From NCBI RefSeq assembly GCF_000508185.1, contig NZ_AYOY01000151.1, positions 1-44,286 on the forward strand: DNA of 44,286 nucleotides. Direction: 5' to 3'. The notes below the pieces were generated by a model that made no database searches, was not told the origin of the DNA, and was given only the letters and a program-made list of their open reading frames with translations. This DNA is from Sphingobium sp. C100. Its GTDB lineage: Bacteria > Pseudomonadota > Alphaproteobacteria > Sphingomonadales > Sphingomonadaceae. Positions 9,490 to 18,064 of the stretch are shown here, in pieces (positions within the stretch are counted from its first letter, which is position 1; the number at the start of each line of letters is the position of its first letter). Made by a program: the position numbers and the translations under genes.

Positions 9490-9519
9490 CGCGCGGCCGG
9501 GGAAGCGCCTCGCCGCGCG
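9490..9519 (+). other. Hairpin between GH39 and GH95 genes
   Basis: CGCGCGGC (9490-9497) and GCCGCGCG (9512-9519) form an exact 8-bp stem with a 14-base loop, 17 bases after the GH39 stop. No T run follows, so it is not a standard intrinsic terminator. It could stabilise the upstream mRNA or reduce readthrough into GH95. The GH39-GH95 gap of 186 bases is larger than the GH29-GH39 gap, so GH95 may also have its own promoter. Confidence 0.4.
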
Positions 9520-9658
9520 TGAAACCATGTCACAAAGGAGCGACGGGCGATCATGCGCCATCAGCGGCGCGCTCCAGGCAAGTTACAGGCCGCCAATCCA
9601 TATTGGGGCGTCAAGCGCCCGACGGTTAAGAGTGGCGGCGCGGATGAAGGAATGAAGA

Positions 9659-12100
9659 ATGCCGATATTCGATGATCTGTCGCGACGCGTCCTACTGGCG
9701 GGCATGGGGGCGTTGCCTCTTGCGTCTGGCGCGGTCGCCAACATCCCCGCCGGTGGGCGGTCGAAACCCTGCCGGCTTTGGTATCAGCGGCCAGCCTCCA
9801 TATGGGAAGAGGCGCTACCGCTCGGCAATGGCCGGCTCGGTGCGATGGTGTTCGGTCGGGTCGGGCAGGAACGGCTTCAACTCAACGAAGATACGATGTG
9901 GGCGGGCGGCCCCTATACGCCGGACAGCCCGGATGCGCTTTCCGCCCTGCCTGAGGTGCGGCGCCTGATTGCGCAAAGGCGTTACAAGGAGGCCGAGGTG
10001 CTTGCGGGCGACACAATGATGGCGCGTCCGATGTGGCAAATGCCTTATGGAACCCTGGGTGACATCTTCCTCACCTTCGATGGAGCGAAGGCCCCTTCCG
10101 CTTATCGGCGTGAACTTGATCTTGAAACGGCGATAGCCACGACCAGCTATGACACCGGGGCCGGGCAGGTCCGGCACGAATCCTTCGCGTCCGCGCCCGA
10201 TCAGGTCATCGCATGGCGGATCGAGGCGAGCAGCGGACGGATCGGCTTCGACCTGGGCTATCGTGGCCCGCGGGAAGCCGAATATGGGAATCCGGATTTC
10301 AGCAATGTGGCCGGCGATGCGATCGACTGGATGCAGCGCGAGGAAATGGGCCTTCGCCCGGACGACATCGTCATTCGCGAAGACGGGCCGGGGGCCTGGC
10401 TGATCACCGGACGTAACAAAGCCGCGAACAATGTGCCGTCGGCGCTTACATTCGCCATTCGGGTCAGGCTGTTGACGGATGGCATTGTGACATTGTCCGA
10501 TACCGTTCTGTCGGTCGGCAATGCGCGTTGGGCCACGCTGCTGATTACCGCCGCTACGAGCTACATAAATTATCGCGATACGTCCGGCGATCCCGTTGCG
10601 ATCGTGCGATCGCGCAGCGAAAAGGCCGCGCGGAAATCTTTCGCGTTGCTGCGCCGCGATCATATCAAGGACCATCGCGCCCTCTTCGGCGCCTTTTCCT
10701 TTGAACTTGAAGGGGAAGACAGGGACGGCACGCCCACCGATACGCGGATATCCCAATCCGCAGCGGCCGATGATCGCGGTCTGGCCGAACTATATCTGCA
10801 ATATGCGCGCTATCTGCTGATCTCGTCCTCGCGGCCGGGAACGCAGCCGGCCAATCTGCAAGGGCTATGGAACGCGGGCACCAATCCGCCCTGGGGCAGC
10901 AAATATACGATCAATATCAATACCGAAATGAACTATTGGCTCGCCGAACCCGCGGGTCTTGGGGCGTGCGTAGAACCGCTGCTGCGCATGGCGGAGGAAT
11001 TATCTGTCACCGGCGCGGGCACCGCCAGAACTATGTATGGTGCCCGGGGGTGGGTCACGCACCATAATACCGACATCTGGCGGGCGGCCGCGCCGGTCGA
11101 TGGCGCATTCTATGGACTATGGCCTTGCGGCGGTGCGTGGCTATGCAACACGCTGTGGGATCAATATGAATATCGCCTCGATCCGGCCATGCTCGCCCGG
11201 CTCTATCCGGTGATGCGGGGCGCTTCGCTCTTTTTCCTCGATACATTGGTTGATGATCCGGCGGGTCGTGGATTGGTCACCTCGCCCTCATTGTCCCCCG
11301 AAAATGGCCATCCGTTCGGATCATCTATCTGTGCTGGCCCGGCGATGGATCGCCAGATCGTCCGCGACCTGTTTCGCCACACGGTCATCGCGGCCGGTCG
11401 GTTGGGCGTGGACGCCGACCTGGCCCGGCAAATATCGGAGACCGGAAAGCGGATCGCGCCCGATCAGATCGGCCAGGGCGGTCAGGTGCAGGAATGGCTG
11501 GACGATTGGGATGCGCAAGCGCCGGAGCAGAATCATCGCCATATCTCGCACCTGTACGGTCTCTTCCCCAGCGCGCAGTTTAACCTGCGCGACACACCGG
11601 CATTTGTGAAGGCCAGCGAGGTCAGCCTGAAACAGCGCGGCGATCTTTCGACGGGCTGGGCGACGGCATGGCGTATCTGCTGCTGGGCGCGGATCGGTGA
11701 CGGCGATCATGCACACGCTATTCTGAAATCCCTGATCGGACCGGATCGGGCCTATCCAAACCTGTTCGACGCCCATCCCCCGTTTCAGATAGATGGCAAT
11801 TTCGGGGGCGCGATGGGGATTATCGAAATGATCCTGCAAAGCTGGGGTGGAGAGGTCATCCTGCTTCCTGCGCTTCCCGCCGCCTGGCCATCCGGCCGAA
11901 TGAGCGGGATCCGCGCGCGCGGCAACATTACAGCCAGCATTGGCTGGACGAACGGCGCGCTTTCCTGGCTCGCCCTGCAAGGCCCGCCTTCATCGGAGGT
12001 TGCGATCCGATATCGGGGCAAGCTTCAGCAGGTCAGGCTTGATGGCCGTGGCCGATATCGCATGACGGCGGACACGCGACCGGGCGCCCTGACAGGATAA
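9659..12100 (+). CDS. GH95 alpha-L-fucosidase
   Basis: Exported inverting glycosidase of family GH95, 813 residues. The N-terminus LSRRVLLAGMGALPLASG resembles a Tat signal. The N-terminal beta domain starts at RLWYQRPASIWEEALPLGNG, typical of the family, and leads into an (alpha/alpha)6 barrel. Residues matching the characterised 1,2-alpha-L-fucosidase AfcA are present: Asn419 and Asn421 in TININTEMNYW, the acid Glu548 in PSLSPENG, and Asp712 in FQIDGNFGG. GH95 enzymes usually cut Fuc-alpha-1,2-Gal, and a few act on alpha-L-galactose. The start is ATG 9659 with AAGGAATGAAG upstream. Together with GH29 and GH39 it points to a fucosylated substrate such as xyloglucan side chains or a fucosylated arabinogalactan; the specific glycan is inference. 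It converges with the halogenase gene. Confidence 0.95.
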   Translation: MPIFDDLSRRVLLAGMGALPLASGAVANIPAGGRSKPCRLWYQRPASIWEEALPLGNGRLGAMVFGRVGQERLQLNEDTMWAGGPYTPDSPDALSALPEVRRLIAQRRYKEAEVLAGDTMMARPMWQMPYGTLGDIFLTFDGAKAPSAYRRELDLETAIATTSYDTGAGQVRHESFASAPDQVIAWRIEASSGRIGFDLGYRGPREAEYGNPDFSNVAGDAIDWMQREEMGLRPDDIVIREDGPGAWLITGRNKAANNVPSALTFAIRVRLLTDGIVTLSDTVLSVGNARWATLLITAATSYINYRDTSGDPVAIVRSRSEKAARKSFALLRRDHIKDHRALFGAFSFELEGEDRDGTPTDTRISQSAAADDRGLAELYLQYARYLLISSSRPGTQPANLQGLWNAGTNPPWGSKYTININTEMNYWLAEPAGLGACVEPLLRMAEELSVTGAGTARTMYGARGWVTHHNTDIWRAAAPVDGAFYGLWPCGGAWLCNTLWDQYEYRLDPAMLARLYPVMRGASLFFLDTLVDDPAGRGLVTSPSLSPENGHPFGSSICAGPAMDRQIVRDLFRHTVIAAGRLGVDADLARQISETGKRIAPDQIGQGGQVQEWLDDWDAQAPEQNHRHISHLYGLFPSAQFNLRDTPAFVKASEVSLKQRGDLSTGWATAWRICCWARIGDGDHAHAILKSLIGPDRAYPNLFDAHPPFQIDGNFGGAMGIIEMILQSWGGEVILLPALPAAWPSGRMSGIRARGNITASIGWTNGALSWLALQGPPSSEVAIRYRGKLQQVRLDGRGRYRMTADTRPGALTG

Positions 12101-12140
12101 TGCCACGCGCTATGCGATGCTATGCAGCGCGCGCGGACTG

Positions 12141-13694
12141 TCATGCCGCGGCGGGCCGGGTGCCGAAGCCGCGGCGATGCGCATTACTGATCAGTTCTCG
12201 ATTGGACGGCAGGTTGGCGATCGCGAAGCTTGCCTGCCGGCGCACTTCTGCAAAGGCCCGCCGCGCCTCGTCATGGTAGCGATAAATGCCTGCCTTTGCG
12301 GTCAGGTCGGTCCTCCACCCCATGCCATAGAGGACATATTGCCAACTCATTTCGGAGAAAATATCCACCTGAAGGTCGAAATCCATTTCGTTGGGGGGAC
12401 GAAAGCGCCAGCGATCGAGCAGTTCGAGCAAGCTGTCCGGGATCGAAGACTGGGCGACATTGTCGCGCCAAAAGTCCGTGTCCCGACGTTCCGAAATGCA
12501 ATAATGAAGCTTGATGAAGTCGAGCGCCCTTTCGTAGCGCTTGCGCATATTAGCGTTATACTGACGCGCGGAAGACTCAAAATCCCCACCCCAGGGGAAG
12601 AGGTTTGCGATCATCCCCGCCGCGATCTCCGAAAATACGATCCCCGTCGCTTCGAGCGGCTCAAAAAAGCCGCTGGAAAGGCCGACGGCGACGCAGTTCT
12701 TGTGCCAGTTGGTTTCGCGATAACCTGCTTCGAAGCGAAGTTTGCGGAACTCCAGCCGATCCGATGCCGGGCCGACATAAGCGCGCAGGCGCGCTTCGGC
12801 AGAGCCGTCGTCCATATGGGCCGACGAATAGACATGGCCGATACCCCGCCGCTTTTCGAGCCCGATATCCCATATCCAGCCTGCATCCTGCGCGGTGGCT
12901 ATGGTGCAGGATGCGATAGGATCATCGATGGTGGCGTAAGGCACTTGCATCGCCACGGCACTGTCGCAAAACAGTACGTCGCGGCAGGACCGATAGGGCA
13001 TGTCGAGCGCCTTGCCGATCAGTTCGGCGCGAAATCCGGTGCAGTCGATATAAAGGTCGGCCTTCAGCAATCCATGCTGGGCGGTGCGCACGCCATCGAT
13101 CGCACCATCGCCGCCGACAAGCACCTCCGTCACGCGATCGGAGAGATGCGCGACGCCATTTTCGACCGCCTTGTCGCGCAGCATTTCCGCGAGCGCCACT
13201 GCGTCGAAATGATAGGCATAATTTAACGGCGCAACATAGTCGGGATGGTCGGGCAATTTGGGCGCGCGATGTGCATCGGCCGCCTTTTTCTGCGGACCGC
13301 ACACCTCGTCCCAATTGTCCGTGCCGCCCTGGCCAAGCAACCAGTAGGGGAGCAGTTCCATGCCCTCCGGGGATTCCGCGACCTGGAACGGGTGAGAATA
13401 ATGATCCGGGCCAGCCTGCCCCGGTGCATGGCGCCAATGCACGAATTTCGCGCCCTGCTTGAAACTTGCGCCGCATCGGCGGATCATTTCCGCCTCGTCG
13501 ATGCCGATCGTCGCAAGCGTGCGCCGAATGGTGGGAAAAGTGCCTTCTCCCACACCCAATATGCCGATCTCGGCCGATTCAACCACGCGGATCGAAACGC
13601 CGCCGGGCAGGTCGGAACCCAGGCGGCGGGCCAGATACCCTGCCGTCAGCCAGCCTGCCGTCCCTCCACCCACTATGAGGATGCTCTTGGCCAT
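12141..13694 (-). CDS. Flavin-dependent tryptophan-halogenase family protein
   Basis: FAD-binding protein of the flavin-dependent halogenase family (PF04820), 517 residues, expected in the cytoplasm. It begins with the dinucleotide-binding GGGTAGW. The catalytic Lys is at residue 79 (SFKQGAKF), the same number as in PrnA, and Glu348 in FFEPLEATG matches PrnA Glu346; the neighbouring conserved Ser is Ala here. The WxWxIP signature appears as WIWDIG, so its last Pro is replaced by Gly. The start is ATG 13694 with GGAGGG upstream; an earlier in-frame codon would enter the receptor gene. It lies 62 bases downstream of a TonB-dependent receptor and is surely in its operon. Such receptor-halogenase pairs are known in sphingomonads, Caulobacter and Xanthomonas, where some members halogenate indoles in vitro, but the natural substrate is not settled. 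Free tryptophan is unlikely. Confidence 0.92.
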   Translation of the reverse strand: MAKSILIVGGGTAGWLTAGYLARRLGSDLPGGVSIRVVESAEIGILGVGEGTFPTIRRTLATIGIDEAEMIRRCGASFKQGAKFVHWRHAPGQAGPDHYSHPFQVAESPEGMELLPYWLLGQGGTDNWDEVCGPQKKAADAHRAPKLPDHPDYVAPLNYAYHFDAVALAEMLRDKAVENGVAHLSDRVTEVLVGGDGAIDGVRTAQHGLLKADLYIDCTGFRAELIGKALDMPYRSCRDVLFCDSAVAMQVPYATIDDPIASCTIATAQDAGWIWDIGLEKRRGIGHVYSSAHMDDGSAEARLRAYVGPASDRLEFRKLRFEAGYRETNWHKNCVAVGLSSGFFEPLEATGIVFSEIAAGMIANLFPWGGDFESSARQYNANMRKRYERALDFIKLHYCISERRDTDFWRDNVAQSSIPDSLLELLDRWRFRPPNEMDFDLQVDIFSEMSWQYVLYGMGWRTDLTAKAGIYRYHDEARRAFAEVRRQASFAIANLPSNRELISNAHRRGFGTRPAAA

Positions 13695-13756
13695 GGCAGA
13701 TTCACCCTCCACGGGACATGCGATTGCCGGTTCGGCCGGCAATCGCATCCGCATCG

Positions 13757-16738
13757 TCAAAATGCCAGATTGATGCCCGTGCTGATCCGTCGGTCCGTTT
13801 GAAACCAACTGCGCCCTTGGAGTTTGCCACCGGGATAGCCGCCCATCAAGGTCCGTTGGGTTGAATTGGTCAGGTTCGTCCCCTGGACGCCGAACGAGAA
13901 ATTCTCCGTGACCTTGAACCGGATGCCGGCCTCCAACTGACCATAGCTTGAGCCATAGACCGGCAGGGCGATCTGGGTGCCGCTACTGACGCCTGGCGCG
14001 GAATAATAGTTATAAGTCGGGTTGGTGCCGTTGCTGTTGGTCGATTGAAGATAGCGCGACCGCCAGGAATAGGCGACACGTGCCGAAATCGCCTTTCGCT
14101 CATACAGAAGCGTAGCGTTGAAATTATGCTTGGAGAGCCCGACCAACGGCGCGTCGTCACGGACCGTGCCAAGGATGTCGCGGTAGAGGTCACCCGGATT
14201 CTTGCTGTCGATGAACGTGTAATTGCCTTCGAACCCAAAACCGTCCAGCCAGCCTGGCAGCATGTCGAAGAAGATGCGCCCGCCGATTTCGAAGCCCTTC
14301 ACCGTGGCGGCCTTGCTCGAATTCACATAGTCGGTCGCGGAAGCGTTCACCGTCTCCGTGCGGCCGTTTGTAAAGACCACGGTGACCTGCCGTTCCGTTA
14401 TCGAAAAGATCGGCAGGTTGGTTAGGCGCTTGTAGAAAGGCGCCAGGTGAAATGATGTGCCCGGCCGGGGATAATATTCGAACGACAAGTCGAAATTGTT
14501 CGACAATGTCGGCTTGAGCAAGGGATTGCCCGTTTCTGCCGTAAAGTTGGTCAGCAAACCGGGCAGATTATTTTCCGGCGTGCTGTCGGGATTGGCTGTA
14601 GTAGCCGCGCCCACCGAGCCCGATGCCCGCAAAGCCTGAAATGTCGGAAGGTCGAGAGTGATGTTATACCCAAAGCGCAGCTTCGTATTCGGGGTCGGTG
14701 AATAGTCGATGTTCACCGATGGCAGAATCCGCGTGAATGACGCCTTCCCGCTGCGCGGAACGGCCTGCGCGCCCAGTGTAAGTCGCTCACCATTCCAGAT
14801 GAACTCGGTGGCATTCTGCTGAATGAAGCCACTGCCTTCATTGCGGATGTGCAGGACGCGCGCACCGACATTGCCGGAAATGCCGAAACCCTGATCCGAG
14901 CCGAAGCGTATGAGCGCATAACCCGCTATGGTCTGGGTCTCATTGTCTACCCGATCCACCGGCAGCATGAAGCCGGGGGCGCGGATGCCCGAACCGCCAC
15001 CATAGCCCGTCTGGGACAGCGGACCCGCGGCAGAACAATCATTCTCGATGCCAGTGCAAAAGCCGGCCGGCGGTGAAGCGGTCAATTGCAGCCGATCGAA
15101 CCGGCGGACCAGATCATCTGTGGGAAACATCAGATGGGCGGGCAACGACGCCGCGCCGTGAAAGAAATTTTTAAAAGCGTGCAGTTCCACGTCGCCCGGC
15201 GCTGCATTGGCGAAGGTGAGCTGAGGATCACCGTTCCATCCACGGCCGAGCGCGGCCCAATTATAGCCATTGCCAAAGTCGCGCTCCGTGCGCTTGGCAT
15301 AACGCCCGCCGAACTTCACGGAGCGAAAGAAGCTATCCTCGAACTTATATTCCAGGTCCAGATTGCCCGACTCGAGGCGACCCTGATTATCCTCGTCATG
15401 CGGCATGGATGCGGCCCAGAAATAATTGGCCGGATCTGACAATGACTGTTGCGTGCCATCCGGCACGCTGACGACCGGCAGGTCGCCGCTGAGATCGAGG
15501 CCGAAGCCGGCCGGGAATGCCACGTCCCGAAACACGTCGAGGCGAGTGTAGGTCTGCGCCGATTCCACGCGCTGGATCGCGCCCTTGATCGACAGGGGGC
15601 TGTCGTCCGGGCTCCAGTCGAAGCTGAGCGAATAATCGCGGGTGGTGGTGCGGCTGGCATAAGCGCCCTTATTGCCGCCCGACGTGATGGGGCCGCTGGG
15701 CATGAACGTGTCGGGGTTGCGATTGAACAGCAGCGGCGTCGAGACCAGCAGATTATTCTCATCGAACTCGCTGGCGGCGGGATCGACGCTGAGCGACTGC
15801 GAAGACACGAAAGCACCCCAGTCGCCCGACCTGTTCTTATAGCGCGACTGGAAAAAGGTCCCCGTGAAGGTCAGCGCGTCAGATGGCGCCCATTGGATCG
15901 CGCCATAAATGCCGGTGCGGGTGCGCTGGAACTGCTCCTCGCCATAGGTGAAGCCGCCGGGAATATAATAGTCTGAGTTGTTGATGCTGGTGCGGAAATA
16001 AGGCTCGACGCGAAAAAAATGCGAATTCGAGCTCAAACGGCTATAAGCCACATCGCCCAGAATGCCGATCTCGCCGATGGGCGTCGACCAGCGATAAGCC
16101 GCGAGAACTGAACCGGAAGCGTCCGCTTTGCGAGCCAGATCGCCCATGCTGACATCGCCCGTTGCTGCAACATGGAAACCGTTGCCATAGTCGAACGGCA
16201 CCTTCGTCCGCAGGTCGATCTGGCCGCCGGTGCCCCCTTCGATCAGGTCGGCCGTCGATGCCTTGTAGATATCGACGGCCGCCATCAATTCGGGCGTGAC
16301 GTCGGCAAATTGCAGCGCGCGACCATTATTCGCGCTGAAGATCTCGCGCCCGTTGAGTCGCGATGCGACCCCGGTTAGGCCGCGGATCTGGATGCCGGAA
16401 CCCTCGACCGAATAATGGTCGGGATCGTTGAGCGCGGCGAAGCGGACGATGGTGACGCCCGACACGCGCTGCAATACTTCGGTGATGGAATTGTCCGGCA
16501 ATTTGCCCGCATCGTCCGCCACGATCGAATCGATGATCGTTTCGCTTCGGCGCTTACGGTCTTCAGCCTGTTGCAAAGCTGCTCGGCGGCCCGTTACGAC
16601 GATGTCCTGGTCTGTGGCGGCGGTCTCTTGCTCATCCGCCCATGCCGGCATCGCGTAGGTCATGGCGGCGATCGCCAAACCGGAAGCGCCTAATATCTTG
16701 CTAACACCGCGCGCGCGCGGAATCCTCTTGGTAGCCAT
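13757..16738 (-). CDS. TonB-dependent receptor (TonB-Xanth-Caul type)
   Basis: Intact outer-membrane TonB-dependent receptor, about 993 residues. The start is ATG 16738, immediately after GGGGAGGGGAAG; the ATG at 16765 precedes that site. A Sec signal ends near AMPAWA, followed by a TonB-box-like DIVVTGRR, a plug domain (LPDNSITEVLQRVSG, IQIRGLTGVASRLNGREIFS, ADLIEGGTGGQIDLRT) and a 22-strand barrel ending in the outer-membrane Phe (GINLAF). It is a paralog of the receptor at the left edge; both share a 17-bp identical stretch (14469-14485 here, 30-46 there). It is first in an operon with the halogenase. It probably imports an oligosaccharide related to the adjacent glycosidases. No SusD-like gene is present, as is normal outside Bacteroidota. 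A candidate promoter lies at 16786-16814. Confidence 0.95.
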   Translation of the reverse strand: MATKRIPRARGVSKILGASGLAIAAMTYAMPAWADEQETAATDQDIVVTGRRAALQQAEDRKRRSETIIDSIVADDAGKLPDNSITEVLQRVSGVTIVRFAALNDPDHYSVEGSGIQIRGLTGVASRLNGREIFSANNGRALQFADVTPELMAAVDIYKASTADLIEGGTGGQIDLRTKVPFDYGNGFHVAATGDVSMGDLARKADASGSVLAAYRWSTPIGEIGILGDVAYSRLSSNSHFFRVEPYFRTSINNSDYYIPGGFTYGEEQFQRTRTGIYGAIQWAPSDALTFTGTFFQSRYKNRSGDWGAFVSSQSLSVDPAASEFDENNLLVSTPLLFNRNPDTFMPSGPITSGGNKGAYASRTTTRDYSLSFDWSPDDSPLSIKGAIQRVESAQTYTRLDVFRDVAFPAGFGLDLSGDLPVVSVPDGTQQSLSDPANYFWAASMPHDEDNQGRLESGNLDLEYKFEDSFFRSVKFGGRYAKRTERDFGNGYNWAALGRGWNGDPQLTFANAAPGDVELHAFKNFFHGAASLPAHLMFPTDDLVRRFDRLQLTASPPAGFCTGIENDCSAAGPLSQTGYGGGSGIRAPGFMLPVDRVDNETQTIAGYALIRFGSDQGFGISGNVGARVLHIRNEGSGFIQQNATEFIWNGERLTLGAQAVPRSGKASFTRILPSVNIDYSPTPNTKLRFGYNITLDLPTFQALRASGSVGAATTANPDSTPENNLPGLLTNFTAETGNPLLKPTLSNNFDLSFEYYPRPGTSFHLAPFYKRLTNLPIFSITERQVTVVFTNGRTETVNASATDYVNSSKAATVKGFEIGGRIFFDMLPGWLDGFGFEGNYTFIDSKNPGDLYRDILGTVRDDAPLVGLSKHNFNATLLYERKAISARVAYSWRSRYLQSTNSNGTNPTYNYYSAPGVSSGTQIALPVYGSSYGQLEAGIRFKVTENFSFGVQGTNLTNSTQRTLMGGYPGGKLQGRSWFQTDRRISTGINLAF

Positions 16739-16769
16739 CTTCCCCTCCCCATGCGGTTTACTCATACAA

Positions 16770-16787
16770 TAAGCACCGTGACGCTTA
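16770..16787. promoter_or_regulatory. Inverted repeat overlapping the receptor -10 (possible operator)
   Basis: TAAGC (16770-16774) and GCTTA (16783-16787) are exact inverted arms around an 8-base centre, and the right arm touches the predicted -10 element of the receptor-halogenase operon. A repressor bound here would block RNA polymerase. The arms loosely recall LacI-family operators, but no LacI gene is in the window, so the binding protein is unknown. Confidence 0.3.
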
Positions 16788-16814
16788 CATACCGCGATTT
16801 GACAACGCTGCCAA
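16786..16814 (-). promoter_or_regulatory. Predicted sigma70-type promoter for the receptor-halogenase operon
   Basis: On the - strand TTGGCA (16814-16809) and TATGTA (16791-16786) are separated by 17 bases, the ideal spacing. The -35 matches consensus at five of six positions; the -10 is weaker at three of six. It lies about 50 bases upstream of the chosen ATG at 16738, leaving a short leader with the ribosome site. Confidence 0.4.
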
Positions 16815-17140
16815 GCATGCTTTCATATTTCCGCAAGATGATCGCGCGCCTTCGCTGCGTGATCCGGAAATTATGATAGTCTTGAACGGGTCAGGGGCAT
16901 TGAACGGGAGGTAATAGACGCCAAGCCGGACGCGGTTATCACAAGCTGGAACGAGCTGGGTCCACGCCACCTAAGGGTTGGGTTAGGCCGGGCCGCGTGC
17001 CGGAAGCGCCCTGCTTACTATCCAGGATCATGATGGGAAAATGAAGGACTGGCTGGGTTGGGCGAGATGTCGGTAGGTCAGAATAGTCGGCTTTCCTGTC
17101 AAGAGGCGGTTCCGCACACTGGCGGACTGTGCGCGAACAG

Positions 17141-17166
17141 CGGGCGGAGGCCGCAGCCTCCGCCCG
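17141..17166 (-). terminator. Strong hairpin after outer-membrane protein gene
   Basis: CGGGCGGAGGC (17141-17151), a CGCA loop (17152-17155) and GCCTCCGCCCG (17156-17166) form a perfect 11-bp GC-rich stem with a tetraloop, starting 9 bases after the stop of the beta-barrel gene. It lacks a clear T tract on the - strand, so it may terminate weakly, act with Rho, or protect the 3' end of the mRNA. Confidence 0.6.
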
Positions 17167-17175
17167 ACATGCACG

Positions 17176-17784
17176 TCAGAAGTGGTAGCTGAGGCCAGCA
17201 AGCACGCGATGGCGGTCGAACTTGCCATCACCTTCGCTGAGATCCGAATAGCGATACTCCATCCGCGCGGACACTTTTTCGGTCAGTTGGCGCTCCATGC
17301 CGCCCCCCAGCAGCCAGCCGTCCTGGTTGTGGGTCTCGGACGCGGTTCCGGCGTCATCCGCCACCATGGTTTCAACTCTGGCGTTGGTGTAGCCGGCGCG
17401 GGCATAGACCAGAGTAGCCGGTGTAACCAGGAAGCCCGCGCGGGCCGTGAGATCGAACGAATATTTGGGGTCCAGCGTATAGGAACCCGAGATGGTGGAG
17501 CCGTGGAGCCGGTCGTCATTGGTAGTGTCGAGGCTGCCCTCCACACCCAATACGACCCGGTCGGTCAGTCGGTGATCGAAACCGGCATAGACGCCTGCGG
17601 TAAAAGACTGCTGGTCATCATTGATCGCTGCGACTCCCAAGGGCGTCTCGACGTTGCGCACCTCGTACGAGTTCCATCCCGACTGCACGCCAACGAAGGG
17701 GCCGTCGAAAGTTTCGGCGAATGCCGTGCCGGTCAGGGCTGCGCTAGCGAGGACAGAGGTGAGAGCAATCTTGGGGAAGCGCAT
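17176..17784 (-). CDS. Small outer-membrane beta-barrel (porin-like) protein
   Basis: 202-residue secreted protein with a Sec signal ending near TGTAFA, then FDGPFVGVQSGWNSYEV, typical of the OmpA-like eight-stranded barrel families (PF13505 type). Alternating hydrophobic strands (AGVYAGFDHRL, LVYARAGYTNARVE, RMEYRYSDLS) end in LAGLSYHF with the terminal Phe used by the BAM complex. There is no peptidoglycan-binding OmpA domain. The start is ATG 17784 with AGGAGAATTTTC directly upstream. It appears monocistronic, with a strong hairpin after the stop. Function is unknown; homologous barrels are often surface or stress-related proteins. No functional link to the neighbouring receptor operon is evident. 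Confidence 0.88.
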   Translation of the reverse strand: MRFPKIALTSVLASAALTGTAFAETFDGPFVGVQSGWNSYEVRNVETPLGVAAINDDQQSFTAGVYAGFDHRLTDRVVLGVEGSLDTTNDDRLHGSTISGSYTLDPKYSFDLTARAGFLVTPATLVYARAGYTNARVETMVADDAGTASETHNQDGWLLGGGMERQLTEKVSARMEYRYSDLSEGDGKFDRHRVLAGLSYHF

Positions 17785-17850
17785 GAAAATTCTCCTGATT
17801 TTTTGAAGACGGCCGCTCCTGGCGAGCCGCTGTCGGCTACATTCACCTTT

Positions 17851-17883
17851 CTTGAAAGTTCATCAACATTCATAAAGTTCAAG
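17851..17883. promoter_or_regulatory. Repeats upstream of the beta-barrel gene
   Basis: AAAGTTCA occurs at 17855-17862 and again at 17874-17881, 19 bases apart. The same segment is bounded by the inverted arms CTTGAA (17851-17856) and TTCAAG (17878-17883). It lies 65-100 bases upstream of the ATG at 17784, in an AT-rich stretch unlike its surroundings, so it may be part of the promoter or a binding site. No regulator can be assigned. Confidence 0.25.
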
Positions 17884-18064
17884 TATGATGTCCTGTTAGT
17901 GCATAATAAAGCCTAAGTTCAACGGCGCATAGGGCATCGGGCCGGGCTCCTGCGAGACCGGCCTGATACCCTCTGTGGGACGGAGCGAACGGCGCGCGCT
18001 CGCTTCAATTTAAATTATTTGCCGCCTGTGCAATTCCCGGCCCGAATGGGTGGGACTGGCGGGA

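Larger units (their letters stand above)
16739..17175. other. Intergenic region upstream of receptor operon
   Basis: About 440 bases without a supported gene. It contains the candidate receptor promoter and inverted repeat near 16770-16814 and, at its other end, the strong hairpin after the outer-membrane protein gene at 17141-17166. The middle part shows only short open frames with no good start and no recognisable protein. Confidence 0.55.

Noticed and set aside
12117..13226. Long + strand open frame of 369 codons opposite the halogenase gene
   Set aside because: A shadow of the high-GC halogenase coding strand; the halogenase has full motifs and a good ribosome site.
12141..13694. Naming the halogenase prnA or a tryptophan 7-halogenase
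   Set aside because: Motif changes (WIWDIG, Ala after the key Glu) and the receptor context argue against a free-tryptophan enzyme.
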